64,000 nucleotides of DNA from NCBI GenBank assembly GCA_036267755.1, contig DATAVK010000137.1, positions 1-64,000 on the forward strand, read 5' to 3'. A program made the translations under genes and the position numbers. The stretch comes from DATAVK01 sp036267755. GTDB lineage: Bacteria > Actinomycetota > Actinomycetes > JAFAQI01. Shown here one piece after another: positions 33,055 through 41,445 of the stretch (position 1 is the stretch's first letter; each line of letters opens with the position of its first letter). The notes beneath the pieces were generated by a model. The model worked only from the letters and a program-made list of their open reading frames with translations, ran no database searches and had not been told where the DNA came from.

Positions 33055-33070
33055 GTTTCCGCCCTTCGGC

Positions 33071-34225
33071 TCAGGCTGCCATCGACGGCTCGGCGGTACG
33101 CGCCGGGTACGGCGTACCCGTCCACTCGTCGTTGACGTTGTCGGAGTGCACCTTGTTCTTGCGCGACTTCGCGAAGATCATTCCCGCGATGGCGACCAGC
33201 ACGGCGAAAGCAACGATCACTCCGGCGTCACCGCCGATACCGTTCGCCAGCCCGTAACCCGCGGCGCCCACCACTCCGGCAGACGGCAGCGTGAAGACCC
33301 AGGCCGTCGCCATCCGCCCGGCGACGCTCCAGCGGACGGTCGCGCCCTTCTTGCCCACACCCGACCCGAGGATCGAGCCGGTAGCGACGTGGGTGGTCGA
33401 CAGCGAGTACCCGAAATGGCTGGACAGCAGGATGGTTGCAGCGGCTGCGGACTCCGCGGCCATCCCCTGGGGCGACTCGATCTCCACGAGCCCCTTGCCC
33501 AGGGTCCGGATCACGCGCCAGCCACCGGCATACGTTCCGATGCTGATCGCCAGCCCGCAGGTCAGGATCACCCAGAACGGTGCCGATGCGTTGGCGCTTA
33601 CCGAGCCGTTGACGATCAGCGCCAGCGTGATGATGCCCATCGTCTTCTGCGCGTCGTTGGTGCCGTGCGCGAGCGACACCATCGACGCCGAGCCGATCTG
33701 ACCAATGCGGAAGCCCCGTGTGCGGGTGCCTTCCTCGACGTTGCGGCTGATCCGATAGATGACCCAGGTGCCGACAACCGCGATCCCGCCGGCGATGACC
33801 GGCGACAGTCCGGCCGGGATGATCACCTTCTCGACCAGGTTGTGCCACTGCACCGCGTGGCCGCCGGCTGCCGCGATCGTCGAGCCGATGACTCCACCGA
33901 TCAGCGCATGCGAGGAGCTCGATGGGATCCCGAAGAACCAGGTGAGCAGGTTCCACGTGATGCCACCCGCCAGCCCGGCGAAGACCACGGTCAGCGTGAC
34001 GACATGGGTATCGACCAGGCCGCTCGCAATCGTTGCGGCGACGCTCAGCGACAGGAAGGCACCAACCAGGTTGAGCACACCGGACAGCGCGACCGCTGTC
34101 TTCGGCGGCAGTGCGCCGGTGGCGATCGACGTCGCCATCGCGTTCGCGGTGTCATGGAAGCCGTTGGTGAAGTCGAAACCGAGCGCCGTCACCACGACCA
34201 GCACTAACAGGAATGTGTTGCCCAC
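33071..34225 (-). CDS. pit: PiT-family inorganic phosphate transporter
   Basis: A 384-residue membrane carrier. The N-terminal signature GFDFTNGFHDTANAMATSIA and the inverted second copy near SLAHGTNDAQKTMGIITLAL are the duplicated PiT motifs with the key Asn/Asp pairs. About ten membrane helices. The start is GTG 34225 with no Shine-Dalgarno site; a TAAAAA stretch 7 nt upstream suggests a leaderless or weakly led mRNA. Low-affinity, H+-coupled metal-phosphate uptake is the family activity. Confidence 0.94.
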   Translation of the reverse strand: MGNTFLLVLVVVTALGFDFTNGFHDTANAMATSIATGALPPKTAVALSGVLNLVGAFLSLSVAATIASGLVDTHVVTLTVVFAGLAGGITWNLLTWFFGIPSSSSHALIGGVIGSTIAAAGGHAVQWHNLVEKVIIPAGLSPVIAGGIAVVGTWVIYRISRNVEEGTRTRGFRIGQIGSASMVSLAHGTNDAQKTMGIITLALIVNGSVSANASAPFWVILTCGLAISIGTYAGGWRVIRTLGKGLVEIESPQGMAAESAAAATILLSSHFGYSLSTTHVATGSILGSGVGKKGATVRWSVAGRMATAWVFTLPSAGVVGAAGYGLANGIGGDAGVIVAFAVLVAIAGMIFAKSRKNKVHSDNVNDEWTGTPYPARTAEPSMAA

Positions 34226-34323
34226 GGGAACTTTTTACCGGGCTAATCGGCCTCCCCCCGGATCGCGAAAGATCTTTGCCTGCTGTTCATCCGATGGTTG
34301 ATCACGTTCCACCGAGACGGTCG

Positions 34324-35379
34324 TTATCCGCGACCCTGCGCCACCAGCTCGGCGATTTGGATCGCGTTGAGGGCGGCCCCCTTGCGCAGGTTGTCGCTGC
34401 TGACGAACAGCACCAGCCCGCGACCGTCGGGTACGCCGGGGTCGGCACGCAGCCGACCGACATAGCTCGGGTCCTTGCCGGCTGCCTGCAACGGCGTCGG
34501 CACGTCGAGCAGCTCGACGCCGGCCGCCGTACCCAACACTTCCCGTGCCCGATCGACCGACAACGGCCGAGCGAACTCTGCGTTGATCGACAGCGAGTGC
34601 CCGGTGAAGACCGGCACCCGCACGCAGGTGCCGGACACCAGCAGGTCGGGGATGCCGAGGATCTTGCGGCTCTCGTTGCGGAGCTTCTGCTCCTCGTCGG
34701 TCTCGTAGCTGCCGTCATCGACGATGGAGCCGGCCAACGGCAGCACGTTGAACGCGATCGGCGCGACGTACTTCTGCGGCGCCGGGAAGGGTACGGCGGA
34801 ACCGTCGTGGGTCAGCTCGGGGCCGCGACCGACGACCTCCCGGGCCTGCTTGTCGAGCTCGTCGACGCCGGCCAGCCCACTCCCGGACACCGCCTGGTAG
34901 CTGCTAATGACCAGCCGGAGCAGACCGGCCTCATCGTGCAGCGGCTTGAGAACCGGCATCGCCCCCATCGTCGTGCAGTTCGGGTTCGCCACGATTCCCT
35001 TGCGGGCGTTGGCGATCTCGCCCGGGTTGACCTCGCTCACGACCAGCGGCACGTCCGGGTCCATCCGGAACGCGGACGAGTTGTCGATCACGATCGCGCC
35101 TGCCTGGGCGAACCGCGGTGCCTGCACCCGTGAGGTCGAGGCGCCGGCGGAGAACAGGGCGATGTCAATGCCGGCAATGTCAGCGGCCGCCGCGTCCTCG
35201 ACGAGGATCTCGCCTCCGGGGGCGGACGCCCAGGGCAGCGTTAAGCCGGCGGACCGCGCAGACGCGAAGAATCTCAGCGATGCCAACGGAAAGTTGCGCT
35301 CGGCGAGCAGCCGCCGCATCACGCCACCGACTTGACCGGTGGCACCGACGACAGCGACGCGGAGGCCGTCGGCGCTCAC
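34324..35379 (-). CDS. asd: Aspartate-semialdehyde dehydrogenase
   Basis: Second step of the aspartate pathway to lysine, threonine, methionine and diaminopimelate. 351 residues. The NADP fold begins VAVVGATGQVGGVMRRLLAE; the catalytic Cys lies in IVANPNCTTMGAMPVLKPL; ISSYQAVSGSGLAGVDEL and TGHSLSINAEFARPLS (with catalytic His) follow. ATG 35379 overlaps the lysC stop by 4 bp, so the pair is translationally coupled, as in mycobacteria (Rv3708c-Rv3709c). Confidence 0.96.
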   Translation of the reverse strand: MSADGLRVAVVGATGQVGGVMRRLLAERNFPLASLRFFASARSAGLTLPWASAPGGEILVEDAAAADIAGIDIALFSAGASTSRVQAPRFAQAGAIVIDNSSAFRMDPDVPLVVSEVNPGEIANARKGIVANPNCTTMGAMPVLKPLHDEAGLLRLVISSYQAVSGSGLAGVDELDKQAREVVGRGPELTHDGSAVPFPAPQKYVAPIAFNVLPLAGSIVDDGSYETDEEQKLRNESRKILGIPDLLVSGTCVRVPVFTGHSLSINAEFARPLSVDRAREVLGTAAGVELLDVPTPLQAAGKDPSYVGRLRADPGVPDGRGLVLFVSSDNLRKGAALNAIQIAELVAQGRG

Positions 35380-35897
35380 CGGCCGGTCCCGGCATACACC
35401 ACGGCTGGCGAGTCGTCGCCGCCACCGAGCCCGAAGGCGTCGTGCACGGCGCGGACGGCGACCGGCACGTCCGTGTCCTGGCAGACCACGGACACCCGGA
35501 TCTCGGAGGTGGAGATGTTCTGCACGTTGACGCCCGCCGCCGCCAGCGCCTCGAAGAACGTCGCGGAGACACCCGGGTGCGAGCGCATACCGGCACCCAC
35601 TAGCGACACCTTGCCGATGTGGTCGTCGTACAGCAGCGAGTCGAAGCCGATCGCGACGCGCACCTTTTCCAATGCTGCCAACGCCTTCGAGCCGTCGTCG
35701 CGCGGCAATGTGAAGGAGACGTCGGTGCGGCCGGTCGCGCCGGAGACGTTCTGCACGATCATGTCGATGTTGACGTCCGCGTCGGCGACGGCTCGGAAGA
35801 TCCCGGCAGCCTCGCCCGGCTTGTCCGGCACGCCGACGACCGTGATGCGCGCCTCCTTGAGGTCGTGCGCGACGCCGGAGATGATCGCCTGCTCCAT
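35376..35897 (-). CDS. lysC: Aspartokinase beta subunit from an internal in-frame start
   Basis: Inside lysC, ATG 35897 opens MEQAIISGVAHDLKEARITV, the same place at which the Corynebacterium beta subunit starts. A GGAGGA ribosome site (35907-35902 on the minus strand) lies 4 nt upstream of that ATG, stronger than most true starts in this window. The product (173 residues) is the two-ACT regulatory subunit that pairs with the alpha subunit as alpha2-beta2. The reading frame is the same as the full-length protein. Confidence 0.8.
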   Translation of the reverse strand: MEQAIISGVAHDLKEARITVVGVPDKPGEAAGIFRAVADADVNIDMIVQNVSGATGRTDVSFTLPRDDGSKALAALEKVRVAIGFDSLLYDDHIGKVSLVGAGMRSHPGVSATFFEALAAAGVNVQNISTSEIRVSVVCQDTDVPVAVRAVHDAFGLGGGDDSPAVVYAGTGR

Positions 35898-36644
35898 CTG
35901 TTCCTCCTCGGATACGCCGACCACCCAGGTGCCTTCGCGATCGGTGAACGACGAACGCACATGGACCGGTACGTCGTACCGGCGCGCGTACTCGACGCAG
36001 CGCAACATCAGGACCTTCGCGCCGCAGGCCGCCATCTCGAGCATCTCCTCGTAGGAGATGCGGGCAAGCCGCTGCGCGCTCCGGACCAGTCTCGGGTCGG
36101 CGGTGAAGACACCGTCGACGTCGGTGTAGATCTCACAGACATCGGCATGCAGCGCGGCGGCCAGCGCGACGGCGGTGGTGTCCGATCCGCCGCGACCGAG
36201 CGTGGTGATGTCCTTGGTGTCCTGGCTGACGCCCTGGAAGCCGGCGACGATCGCGATGTAGCCCTTCCCGATCGCCTCGGCGATCCGGCCCGGCGTCACG
36301 TCGATGATGCGAGCCTTGCCGTGCGTCGAGTCCGTGATCACCCCGGCCTGCGACCCGGTGAAGGACCGGACCTCGAAGCCCTGGTTGGCGATCGCCATCG
36401 CGAGCAGCGCCATCGAGATCCGCTCACCCGCGGTGAGCAACATGTCGAGCTCTCGCGGCGGCGGCAGCGGCGAGACCTGTTGCGCGAGGTCCATCAGGTC
36501 GTCAGTGGTGTCGCCCATCGCGGAGACCACGACAACGACATCGTTGCCGGCGCGGCGAGCATCGACGATCCGTTGCGCCACGCGCTTGATCCGCTCCGCG
36601 TCACCGACCGACGAGCCGCCGTACTTCTGCACGACCAGGCTCAT
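35376..36644 (-). CDS. lysC: Aspartokinase, alpha subunit (full length)
   Basis: Phosphorylates aspartate as the first step of the diaminopimelate/lysine/threonine pathway. 422 residues. N-terminal VVQKYGGSSVGDAERIKRVA is the aspartokinase signature; GFQGVSQDTKDITTLGRGGS and TDVDGVFTADPRLV complete the kinase domain. Two ACT domains follow (about 265-400) with DKPGEAAGIFRAVADADVNI, the site of lysine/threonine feedback. An internal start yields a separate beta subunit (35376-35897). Confidence 0.96.
   Translation of the reverse strand: MSLVVQKYGGSSVGDAERIKRVAQRIVDARRAGNDVVVVVSAMGDTTDDLMDLAQQVSPLPPPRELDMLLTAGERISMALLAMAIANQGFEVRSFTGSQAGVITDSTHGKARIIDVTPGRIAEAIGKGYIAIVAGFQGVSQDTKDITTLGRGGSDTTAVALAAALHADVCEIYTDVDGVFTADPRLVRSAQRLARISYEEMLEMAACGAKVLMLRCVEYARRYDVPVHVRSSFTDREGTWVVGVSEEEQMEQAIISGVAHDLKEARITVVGVPDKPGEAAGIFRAVADADVNIDMIVQNVSGATGRTDVSFTLPRDDGSKALAALEKVRVAIGFDSLLYDDHIGKVSLVGAGMRSHPGVSATFFEALAAAGVNVQNISTSEIRVSVVCQDTDVPVAVRAVHDAFGLGGGDDSPAVVYAGTGR
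35902..35907 (-). promoter_or_regulatory. Internal ribosome binding site for the LysC beta subunit
   Basis: GGAGGA on the minus strand, inside the codons for consecutive Glu residues (SEEEQ), 4 nt upstream of the internal ATG at 35897. It decides the beta-subunit start. Confidence 0.75.
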
Positions 36645-36674
36645 GCCGCGATTCTATTGGCTCACCTCCACCGA

Positions 36675-36720
36675 GTTTGTGAACCGCGGCTGCTCGCGGG
36701 CGCAGTGGCGGTTCACAAAC
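36675..36720. repeat. 13-bp perfect inverted repeat between recR and lysC
   Basis: GTTTGTGAACCGC (36675-36687) pairs with GCGGTTCACAAAC (36708-36720), loop of 20 nt. It fills most of the 85-bp gap after the recR stop and 31 bp before the lysC start, both on the minus strand. There is no T-tract, so it may be a terminator for recR, an attenuator-like leader for lysC, or a protein-binding dyad. Confidence 0.65.
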
Positions 36721-36729
36721 CGTCGGGAG

Positions 36730-37329
36730 CTACACGTCGAGCAGGCGACGACCCTCGAAGGCCCGGCCGAGCGTGACCTCGTCGGCGTACTCCAAGTCGC
36801 CGCCGACCGGCAGGCCGCTGGCGAGCCGGGTGACCCGAAGCCCCATCGGCTTGACCAGCCGGGCGAGGTACGTCGCGGTCGCCTCGCCTTCGAGGTTGGG
36901 GTCCGTCGCGACGATGAGCTCGGTCACGGTGTCGTCGGCGAGCCGGGTCATCAGCTCGCGGATCCGCAGGTCGTCCGGGCCGACGCCCTCGATCGGGGAG
37001 ATGGCGCCGCCGAGCACGTGATAGCGGCCTCGGAACTCGCGGGTCCGCTCGATCGCGACGACGTCCTTGGGCTCCTCGACGACGCAGATGATCGCCAGGT
37101 CGCGCCGCGGGTCACGGCAGACCCGGCACTGGTCCTCCTGGGACACGTTGCCGCAGATGGTGCAGAAGCGGACCTTGTCCTTCACCTCGGTGAGGGCGAG
37201 GACCAGCCGGCGGACGTCGACGGGGTCGGCAGCGAGCAGGTGGAACGCGATGCGCTGCGCGCTCTTGGGCCCGACACCGGGCAGCCGGCCGAGCTCGTCG
37301 ATCAGATCCTGGACCGCGCCTTCGTACAC
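36730..37329 (-). CDS. recR: Recombination protein RecR
   Basis: A 199-residue RecFOR-pathway protein that loads RecA at gaps. LIDELGRLPGVGPKSAQRIA is the helix-hairpin-helix, FCTICGNVSQEDQCRVC is the four-Cys zinc finger, and ICVVEEPKDVVAIERT with GRYHVLGGAISPIEG the TOPRIM domain. It starts 10 bp after the ybaB stop; dnaX-ybaB-recR is the standard bacterial order. Confidence 0.97.
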   Translation of the reverse strand: MYEGAVQDLIDELGRLPGVGPKSAQRIAFHLLAADPVDVRRLVLALTEVKDKVRFCTICGNVSQEDQCRVCRDPRRDLAIICVVEEPKDVVAIERTREFRGRYHVLGGAISPIEGVGPDDLRIRELMTRLADDTVTELIVATDPNLEGEATATYLARLVKPMGLRVTRLASGLPVGGDLEYADEVTLGRAFEGRRLLDV

Positions 37330-37339
37330 GTCGGCGCCG

Positions 37340-37669
37340 CTAGAAGCCCGGCAGCCCGAGGCCGCCGCCCATGCCGCCGGCGAGTGGTCCCATGGTGGTC
37401 TCGGCCAGCTCGTCCGCCGCCCGCTTGGCGTCGCGGACGGCCGCCACGATGAGGTCCTGCAGCGTCTCCAGATCGTCGACGTCGACCGCCTTGGGGTCGA
37501 TGACGAGATCGGTCAGCTCGCCGGAGCCGGTGAGCGTCGCGCGGACCAGACCGCCACCGGCGGTGCCCTCGACGACGGCCTTCTGCAGCTCGGCTTGGGC
37601 GGCCAACAGCTCGCGCTGCATCTTCTGGGCCTGCTGCATCAGCTGCTGCATGTTCGGCTGCGGTGGCAT
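37340..37669 (-). CDS. YbaB/EbfC nucleoid-associated protein
   Basis: A 109-residue DNA-binding protein. NMQQLMQQAQKMQRELLAAQ opens the tweezer helix, VRATLTGSGELTDLVIDPKA gives the central strands and LVAAVRDAKRAADELAE the C-terminal helix, with a Gly-rich tail. ATG 37669 is chosen because the frame upstream is promoter region rather than conserved. It lies between dnaX and recR and is likely cotranscribed with recR. Confidence 0.94.
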   Translation of the reverse strand: MPPQPNMQQLMQQAQKMQRELLAAQAELQKAVVEGTAGGGLVRATLTGSGELTDLVIDPKAVDVDDLETLQDLIVAAVRDAKRAADELAETTMGPLAGGMGGGLGLPGF

Positions 37670-37743
37670 GCCGCCAGGGTACGGCGAGCGACCGACATCG
37701 TCGCGCGGCTCGCGGGTCCTCGAGCGGAGGCCGCGAGCAGGAG

Positions 37744-39621
37744 CTAGGAGTGGTCGATCTCGCCGATCACCTGCGCGCCCAGACCGTCCTGGAGCAAGGC
37801 GAGCGCCGCGTCCTGCGGGTCCTGGCGACCAGCCGCCGGCTGTGCCGGATCCGAGAGGTCGACCTCGACGTCGTCCGGCTCGGGCTCCAGCTCGATAGCC
37901 GGGGCCGATCGCGTCGTACCGCCCGTCGATGTGGCCGGAGGTGCGGGAGCCGCGCCGCCCACGGTCTTGAGCGCGAGGTCCAGACCCGCGACTTCCTTGA
38001 GCGCCTGGCGGAAGACCTCGGCCTTGCCCTCCTCGAACTGCTTCGCGAACAGCGAGGGCGTGAACTCCAGCGTCACCGACCGCGAGTCGGCATCGATGAC
38101 CGTGGCGTACTGGCTGAGCATCGTGAAGGCGACCCGGCTGCGTTGCTTCACCGCCTCGAGTACGTCGTCCCACAGCCGACGGATGGCGGCGGCATCGACC
38201 CCGCCCGCGGCGACGCCGCCCGGGGTGGCCGGCTGCGGAGCCACGGCGGCGGCCGGCTGCGGAGCCACGGCGGCGGCGGGCTGGTCGGCGACCGGCTCCG
38301 GCTCGATCACGGCGGGCTCGGGGGGTGCAGGCTCGTCGGCAGCTGGGTCCTCCGCAACGGCAGCGGCGGGCGCCTCGACAACGGCCGGCTCCGCGGCAGC
38401 CGACTCAGGCGTCGACGCTGCCGGCTCCGACACCTCGGACGACGGGGCGGGTACGCCAGTGGCGGCCAGCCGGCGTTCCATCCGGTCGAGCCGGGCGAGC
38501 AACGAGGAGACGTCGGACGCTGCGCCGGGCAGCAGGACCCGGGCCGCCGCGAGCTCGAGCACCAGCCGGGTCGAGGTGGTTCCCCGCATCTCGACGAGGG
38601 CGGCAGCCATCAGGTCGGCCGCGCGGGACAGCCACGCCCGACCGGAACGGGCCGCCTGTCCGCGCATCCGCTCGAGCTCGTCCGCGGGCAGGTCGAGCAG
38701 GCCGTTCTCACCGGCGTCCGGGACCGCATCGAGAACCAGCAGGTCACGGAATCGCTCGAGCAGGTCCTGGGCGAACCGGCGGGGGTCGAGGCCGGCCTCG
38801 ATCACCCGGTCGACCGCCCCGAACACCGCGGCGCCGTCGTTCGCGCCGAACGCGTCGACAACCTCGTCGAGCAGGGCTCCGTCGGTGTAGCCGAGCAGCG
38901 ACAGCGCCCGGGCATAGGTGATCCCCTCGTCACCGGCCCCCGCGGCCAGCTGGTCGAGGATCGACTGCGCGTCACGGGCCGATCCGCCGCCCGCGCGGAC
39001 GATCAGCGGCAGCACCAGCGGGTCGACCTCGATGCCTTCTCGCTCGCACAGTCCTGCGAGGTGCTCCCGCATGACCTGCGGCGGGATCAACCGGAACCGG
39101 TAGTGGAAGGTCCGCGACCTGATCGTCGCGAGCACCTTGTCGGGCTCGGTGGTCGCGAAGATGAACTTGACGTGCGGCGGGGGCTCCTCGACGACCTTGA
39201 GCAGCGCGTTGAAGGCCGCGGTCGTGATCATGTGGGCCTCGTCGATGATGTACACCTTGAATCGCGACGACACCGGGGCGAAGTAGGCGCGTTCCCGCAG
39301 GTCACGGGCGTCATCGACCAGGCCGTGCGAGGCGGCGTCGATCTCGACCACGTCGAGCGAGCCCGGCCCCATCGGTGCCAGCGCCACGCACGAGTCGCAC
39401 ACGCCGCACGGCGTCGGGGTCGGCCCCTTCTCGCAGTTCAGCGACCGAGCCAGGATGCGTGCGCTCGAGGTCTTGCCGCAGCCACGCGGGCCGCTGAACA
39501 GGTAGGCGTGATGGATCTTGCCGTTGCGCAACGCCTGCGAGATCGGCTCGGTGACGTGCTCCTGCCCGACCACCTCAGCGAAGGTGCCCGGCCGGTACTT
39601 GCGGTACAGCGCGAGGGACAC
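37744..39621 (-). CDS. dnaX: DNA polymerase III subunit gamma/tau
   Basis: Clamp-loader ATPase, 625 residues. VSLALYRKYRPGTFAEVVGQ is the family N-terminus; Walker A GPRGCGKTSSARILAR; the zinc site C-x9-C-x2-C-x2-C (CEKGPTPTPCGVCDSC); Walker B YIIDEAHMI; sensor motifs follow. A long Ala/Pro/Glu linker (about 390-470) leads to the tau C-terminal domain. GTG 39621 with GGGAGG upstream is used; the in-frame ATG at 39654 lies inside the SRP RNA. I noticed no A-rich slippery site for a gamma product. Confidence 0.96.
   Translation of the reverse strand: MSLALYRKYRPGTFAEVVGQEHVTEPISQALRNGKIHHAYLFSGPRGCGKTSSARILARSLNCEKGPTPTPCGVCDSCVALAPMGPGSLDVVEIDAASHGLVDDARDLRERAYFAPVSSRFKVYIIDEAHMITTAAFNALLKVVEEPPPHVKFIFATTEPDKVLATIRSRTFHYRFRLIPPQVMREHLAGLCEREGIEVDPLVLPLIVRAGGGSARDAQSILDQLAAGAGDEGITYARALSLLGYTDGALLDEVVDAFGANDGAAVFGAVDRVIEAGLDPRRFAQDLLERFRDLLVLDAVPDAGENGLLDLPADELERMRGQAARSGRAWLSRAADLMAAALVEMRGTTSTRLVLELAAARVLLPGAASDVSSLLARLDRMERRLAATGVPAPSSEVSEPAASTPESAAAEPAVVEAPAAAVAEDPAADEPAPPEPAVIEPEPVADQPAAAVAPQPAAAVAPQPATPGGVAAGGVDAAAIRRLWDDVLEAVKQRSRVAFTMLSQYATVIDADSRSVTLEFTPSLFAKQFEEGKAEVFRQALKEVAGLDLALKTVGGAAPAPPATSTGGTTRSAPAIELEPEPDDVEVDLSDPAQPAAGRQDPQDAALALLQDGLGAQVIGEIDHS
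38227..38274 (-). repeat. 24-bp perfect tandem duplication in dnaX linker
   Basis: Two adjacent identical 24-bp units (38227-38250 and 38251-38274) encode the peptide repeat AAAVAPQP twice, within the low-complexity linker of DnaX. A recent slippage duplication is likely. Confidence 0.85.
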
Positions 39622-39642
39622 CGACAACCTCCCAGAAACGAG

Positions 39643-39730
39643 GACCCCTCGCACACCCGCCAGAGCCCGCTTGCCCTTGCTGCCTTCCGGCCCTGGGGGG
39701 GTTGGGCGAGGTGACGCCGCACGAGGGGTC
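39643..39730 (-). ncRNA. ffs: Signal recognition particle RNA, small bacterial type
   Basis: The minus strand contains the SRP domain IV hairpin with CAGGGCCGGAAGGCAGCAAG, which binds Ffh. The ends GACCCCTCG and CGAGGGGTC pair over 9 bp and define an RNA of about 88 nt. It sits directly upstream of dnaX, the usual actinobacterial position. Exact ends may differ by a few nucleotides. Confidence 0.93.
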
Positions 39731-39737
39731 GTCCTCC

Positions 39738-39743
39738 ACTCTA
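39738..39743 (-). promoter_or_regulatory. Probable -10 element of the SRP RNA gene
   Basis: TAGAGT on the minus strand lies 7 nt before the predicted RNA 5' end at 39730. A GTCGAC about 18 nt further upstream could serve as the -35 box. Confidence 0.45.
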
Positions 39744-39792
39744 GCCACGCCGTCGGACCGTCGACCGCTCTCCACAGCCACCTCGAATCGCC

Positions 39793-39798
39793 TAGACT
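39793..39798 (+). promoter_or_regulatory. Probable -10 element of tRNA-Ser(GGA)
   Basis: TAGACT lies 7 nt before the tRNA 5' end at 39806; the same hexamer precedes tRNA-Pro. No clear -35 box. Confidence 0.45.
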
Positions 39799-39805
39799 CG
39801 TCGCC

Positions 39806-39891
39806 GGAGGATTCGCCTAGTTGGCCTATGGCGCACGCTTGGAAAGCGTGTTGGGGGTAACCCCTCGCGAGTTCGAATCTCGCATCCTCCG
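39806..39891 (+). tRNA. tRNA-Ser (anticodon GGA)
   Basis: Class II tRNA of 86 nt. Acceptor GGAGGAT pairs with ATCCTCC, anticodon stem CACGC/GCGTG with loop TTGGAAA (anticodon GGA), a long variable arm (TTGGGGGTAACCCCT) and T arm GAGTTCGAATCTC. The 3' CCA is not encoded (GCTG follows), unlike the other two tRNAs here. Confidence 0.96.
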
Positions 39892-39962
39892 CTGGCTGGC
39901 CGAGCCGACGGAAGCAAGCGAACGGCGACGCAGCGAACGGCCGAGCGACACCGGAGGTTCCG

Positions 39963-41399
39963 ATCGCGACGTCGGCGCGGCCCGCGACCTGGCCGACGTA
40001 CGCCGGGCCCCTGCTCCTCGCCGTCTCCTTCGGGTGCCTCGCCGCCGTCGCGATCCTCGGGCCCAGCGCCGCCGAGCCGCCGCTCGGCGCCGCCGACGAC
40101 GGGGCCACCCCGCCGTGGCACGTGAGCGCGCATCCCCCGCCGTACCTCGTCACGATCTTGCTCGTCCTCGCGGTCGCCGCAGCCGTCGTCGTCGCCCTCG
40201 CGGGGCTCACCGGCAGGTGGCGGCCGCGGCCGGCCCGGCTGCTCGCCGCGGGCCTGCTCGCCGCCGCCGCGCTGTCCCTGCTGCCGCCGATCGGGTCGGC
40301 GGACCCGCTGTCCTACGCCGCGTACGGGCGGACGGTTGTCACCGGCCACGACCCGTGGAGCACGACCCCGCGTCAGCTGGCCGCCACCGGTGACCCGGTC
40401 GGGCGCGCCGTCGAGACGCCCTGGCAGGACACCCCGAGCGTGTACGGGCCGATCGCGACCGCCGAGCAGGCCGCCGCGTCGGAGATCGCCGGTGACAACG
40501 TGGCGCTGACCGTGCTGCTCCTCGACCTGGTCGGCGGCCTGGTGTTCGCCGGAGCGGGGCTGCTGCTGCACCGGCTGGCCCGAGACCAGCGGGGGAAGCT
40601 GCGGGCGGCCGTGCTGTGGTCGGCCAACCCGCTGCTCTGGCTGGAGCTGGTCGCCGGTGCCCACCTCGATCTGCTGGCCGCGGGTGCCGCGCTGGCGGCG
40701 GTCGCCGTGGCGGCACGCAACCGGATTGCGGCGGGCGCGCTCGCCGGGGTGGCGGCGAGCATCAAGGCTCCTGTCGGCCTGGTCTGGCTGGGAATCGCCT
40801 GGTCCGCGCGGCGTTCCCGGCGAGCGCTGGTCGAGCTCGCAGCCGGCGCTCTGGTGGTGGCCGGAGTCGGGTACGCCGTGGCCGGGACGGCCGTTTTTCG
40901 CCAGCTGCACCGCGCCTCGCGGCTGGTGTCGCTCGGCACCCCGTGGCGGCCGGTCGCCAACCTGGGAGTGTCACGCTCGCTGATCAGCCTGCTCGCGCTG
41001 GTGCTGTTCGCGATCGTCGTCGCTGCGCTGCGCCGGTTGCACCCCGACATCCACGCCGGTACGCCGGCCGGCCTGGCCTTCGCGCTCACGCTGGCCTACA
41101 CGCTGGCTGCGCCGTACTCACTGCCCTGGTACGACGCGGTGCCCTGGGTGCTGCTGCCCCTGATCGCGGCCAGCCGGCTCGACCTGGTCCTGCTCGCGCA
41201 CACGGCGGTGCTCGCGCTCGCCTATATCCCCGGCCGGGCGGCGGTGACCCTGGCCGGCACCGAGCACGCGCTCACCTGGGGGATGCGTACCGATGTGTCC
41301 CCAATCCTGCTGTTTGTGCTGCTGCTCGGGATCTTGTGGACCGCCTGGAATCGGCGGATGTGGCGAATCTCACGGTGGACAACCCACCCACCCGCCTGA
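39963..41399 (+). CDS. GT-C polyprenol-phosphate mannosyltransferase-like membrane protein (MptB-like)
   Basis: A multi-pass protein of up to 478 residues, about 12 helices. The first loop PIGSADPLSYAAYGRTVVTG and HDPWSTTP hold the acidic residues expected of GT-C glycosyltransferases; the MptA/MptB family (lipomannan alpha-1,6-mannosyltransferases) is my best match. The first canonical start, GTG 40122, would remove a clear N-terminal helix (YAGPLLLAVSFGCLAAVAIL) in the same frame. That part has no ATG/GTG/TTG; ATC 39963 has GGAGG 5 nt upstream, so I start there. Stands alone after tRNA-Ser. Confidence 0.75.
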   Translation: MATSARPATWPTYAGPLLLAVSFGCLAAVAILGPSAAEPPLGAADDGATPPWHVSAHPPPYLVTILLVLAVAAAVVVALAGLTGRWRPRPARLLAAGLLAAAALSLLPPIGSADPLSYAAYGRTVVTGHDPWSTTPRQLAATGDPVGRAVETPWQDTPSVYGPIATAEQAAASEIAGDNVALTVLLLDLVGGLVFAGAGLLLHRLARDQRGKLRAAVLWSANPLLWLELVAGAHLDLLAAGAALAAVAVAARNRIAAGALAGVAASIKAPVGLVWLGIAWSARRSRRALVELAAGALVVAGVGYAVAGTAVFRQLHRASRLVSLGTPWRPVANLGVSRSLISLLALVLFAIVVAALRRLHPDIHAGTPAGLAFALTLAYTLAAPYSLPWYDAVPWVLLPLIAASRLDLVLLAHTAVLALAYIPGRAAVTLAGTEHALTWGMRTDVSPILLFVLLLGILWTAWNRRMWRISRWTTHPPA

Positions 41400-41445
41400 G
41401 GTCGTCTTAGCCTGGTGCTTGCTCACAGCAAACGCTTTGGGCCGC

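Noticed and set aside
34285..34313. PHO-box-like repeats upstream of the PiT gene
   Set aside because: GTTCATC, GTTGATC and GTTCCACC occur, but spacing is 12 and 9 nt instead of 11 and the cores are degenerate; it is also on the opposite strand to the other two boxes.
37744..39621. Programmed frameshift producing a dnaX gamma product
   Set aside because: I noticed no A-rich or T-rich slippery heptamer with a downstream stem in the dnaX body.
37663..39714. Plus-strand open frame of 683 codons across dnaX and the SRP RNA
   Set aside because: Shadow of dnaX; no recognisable domain and covers a structured RNA.
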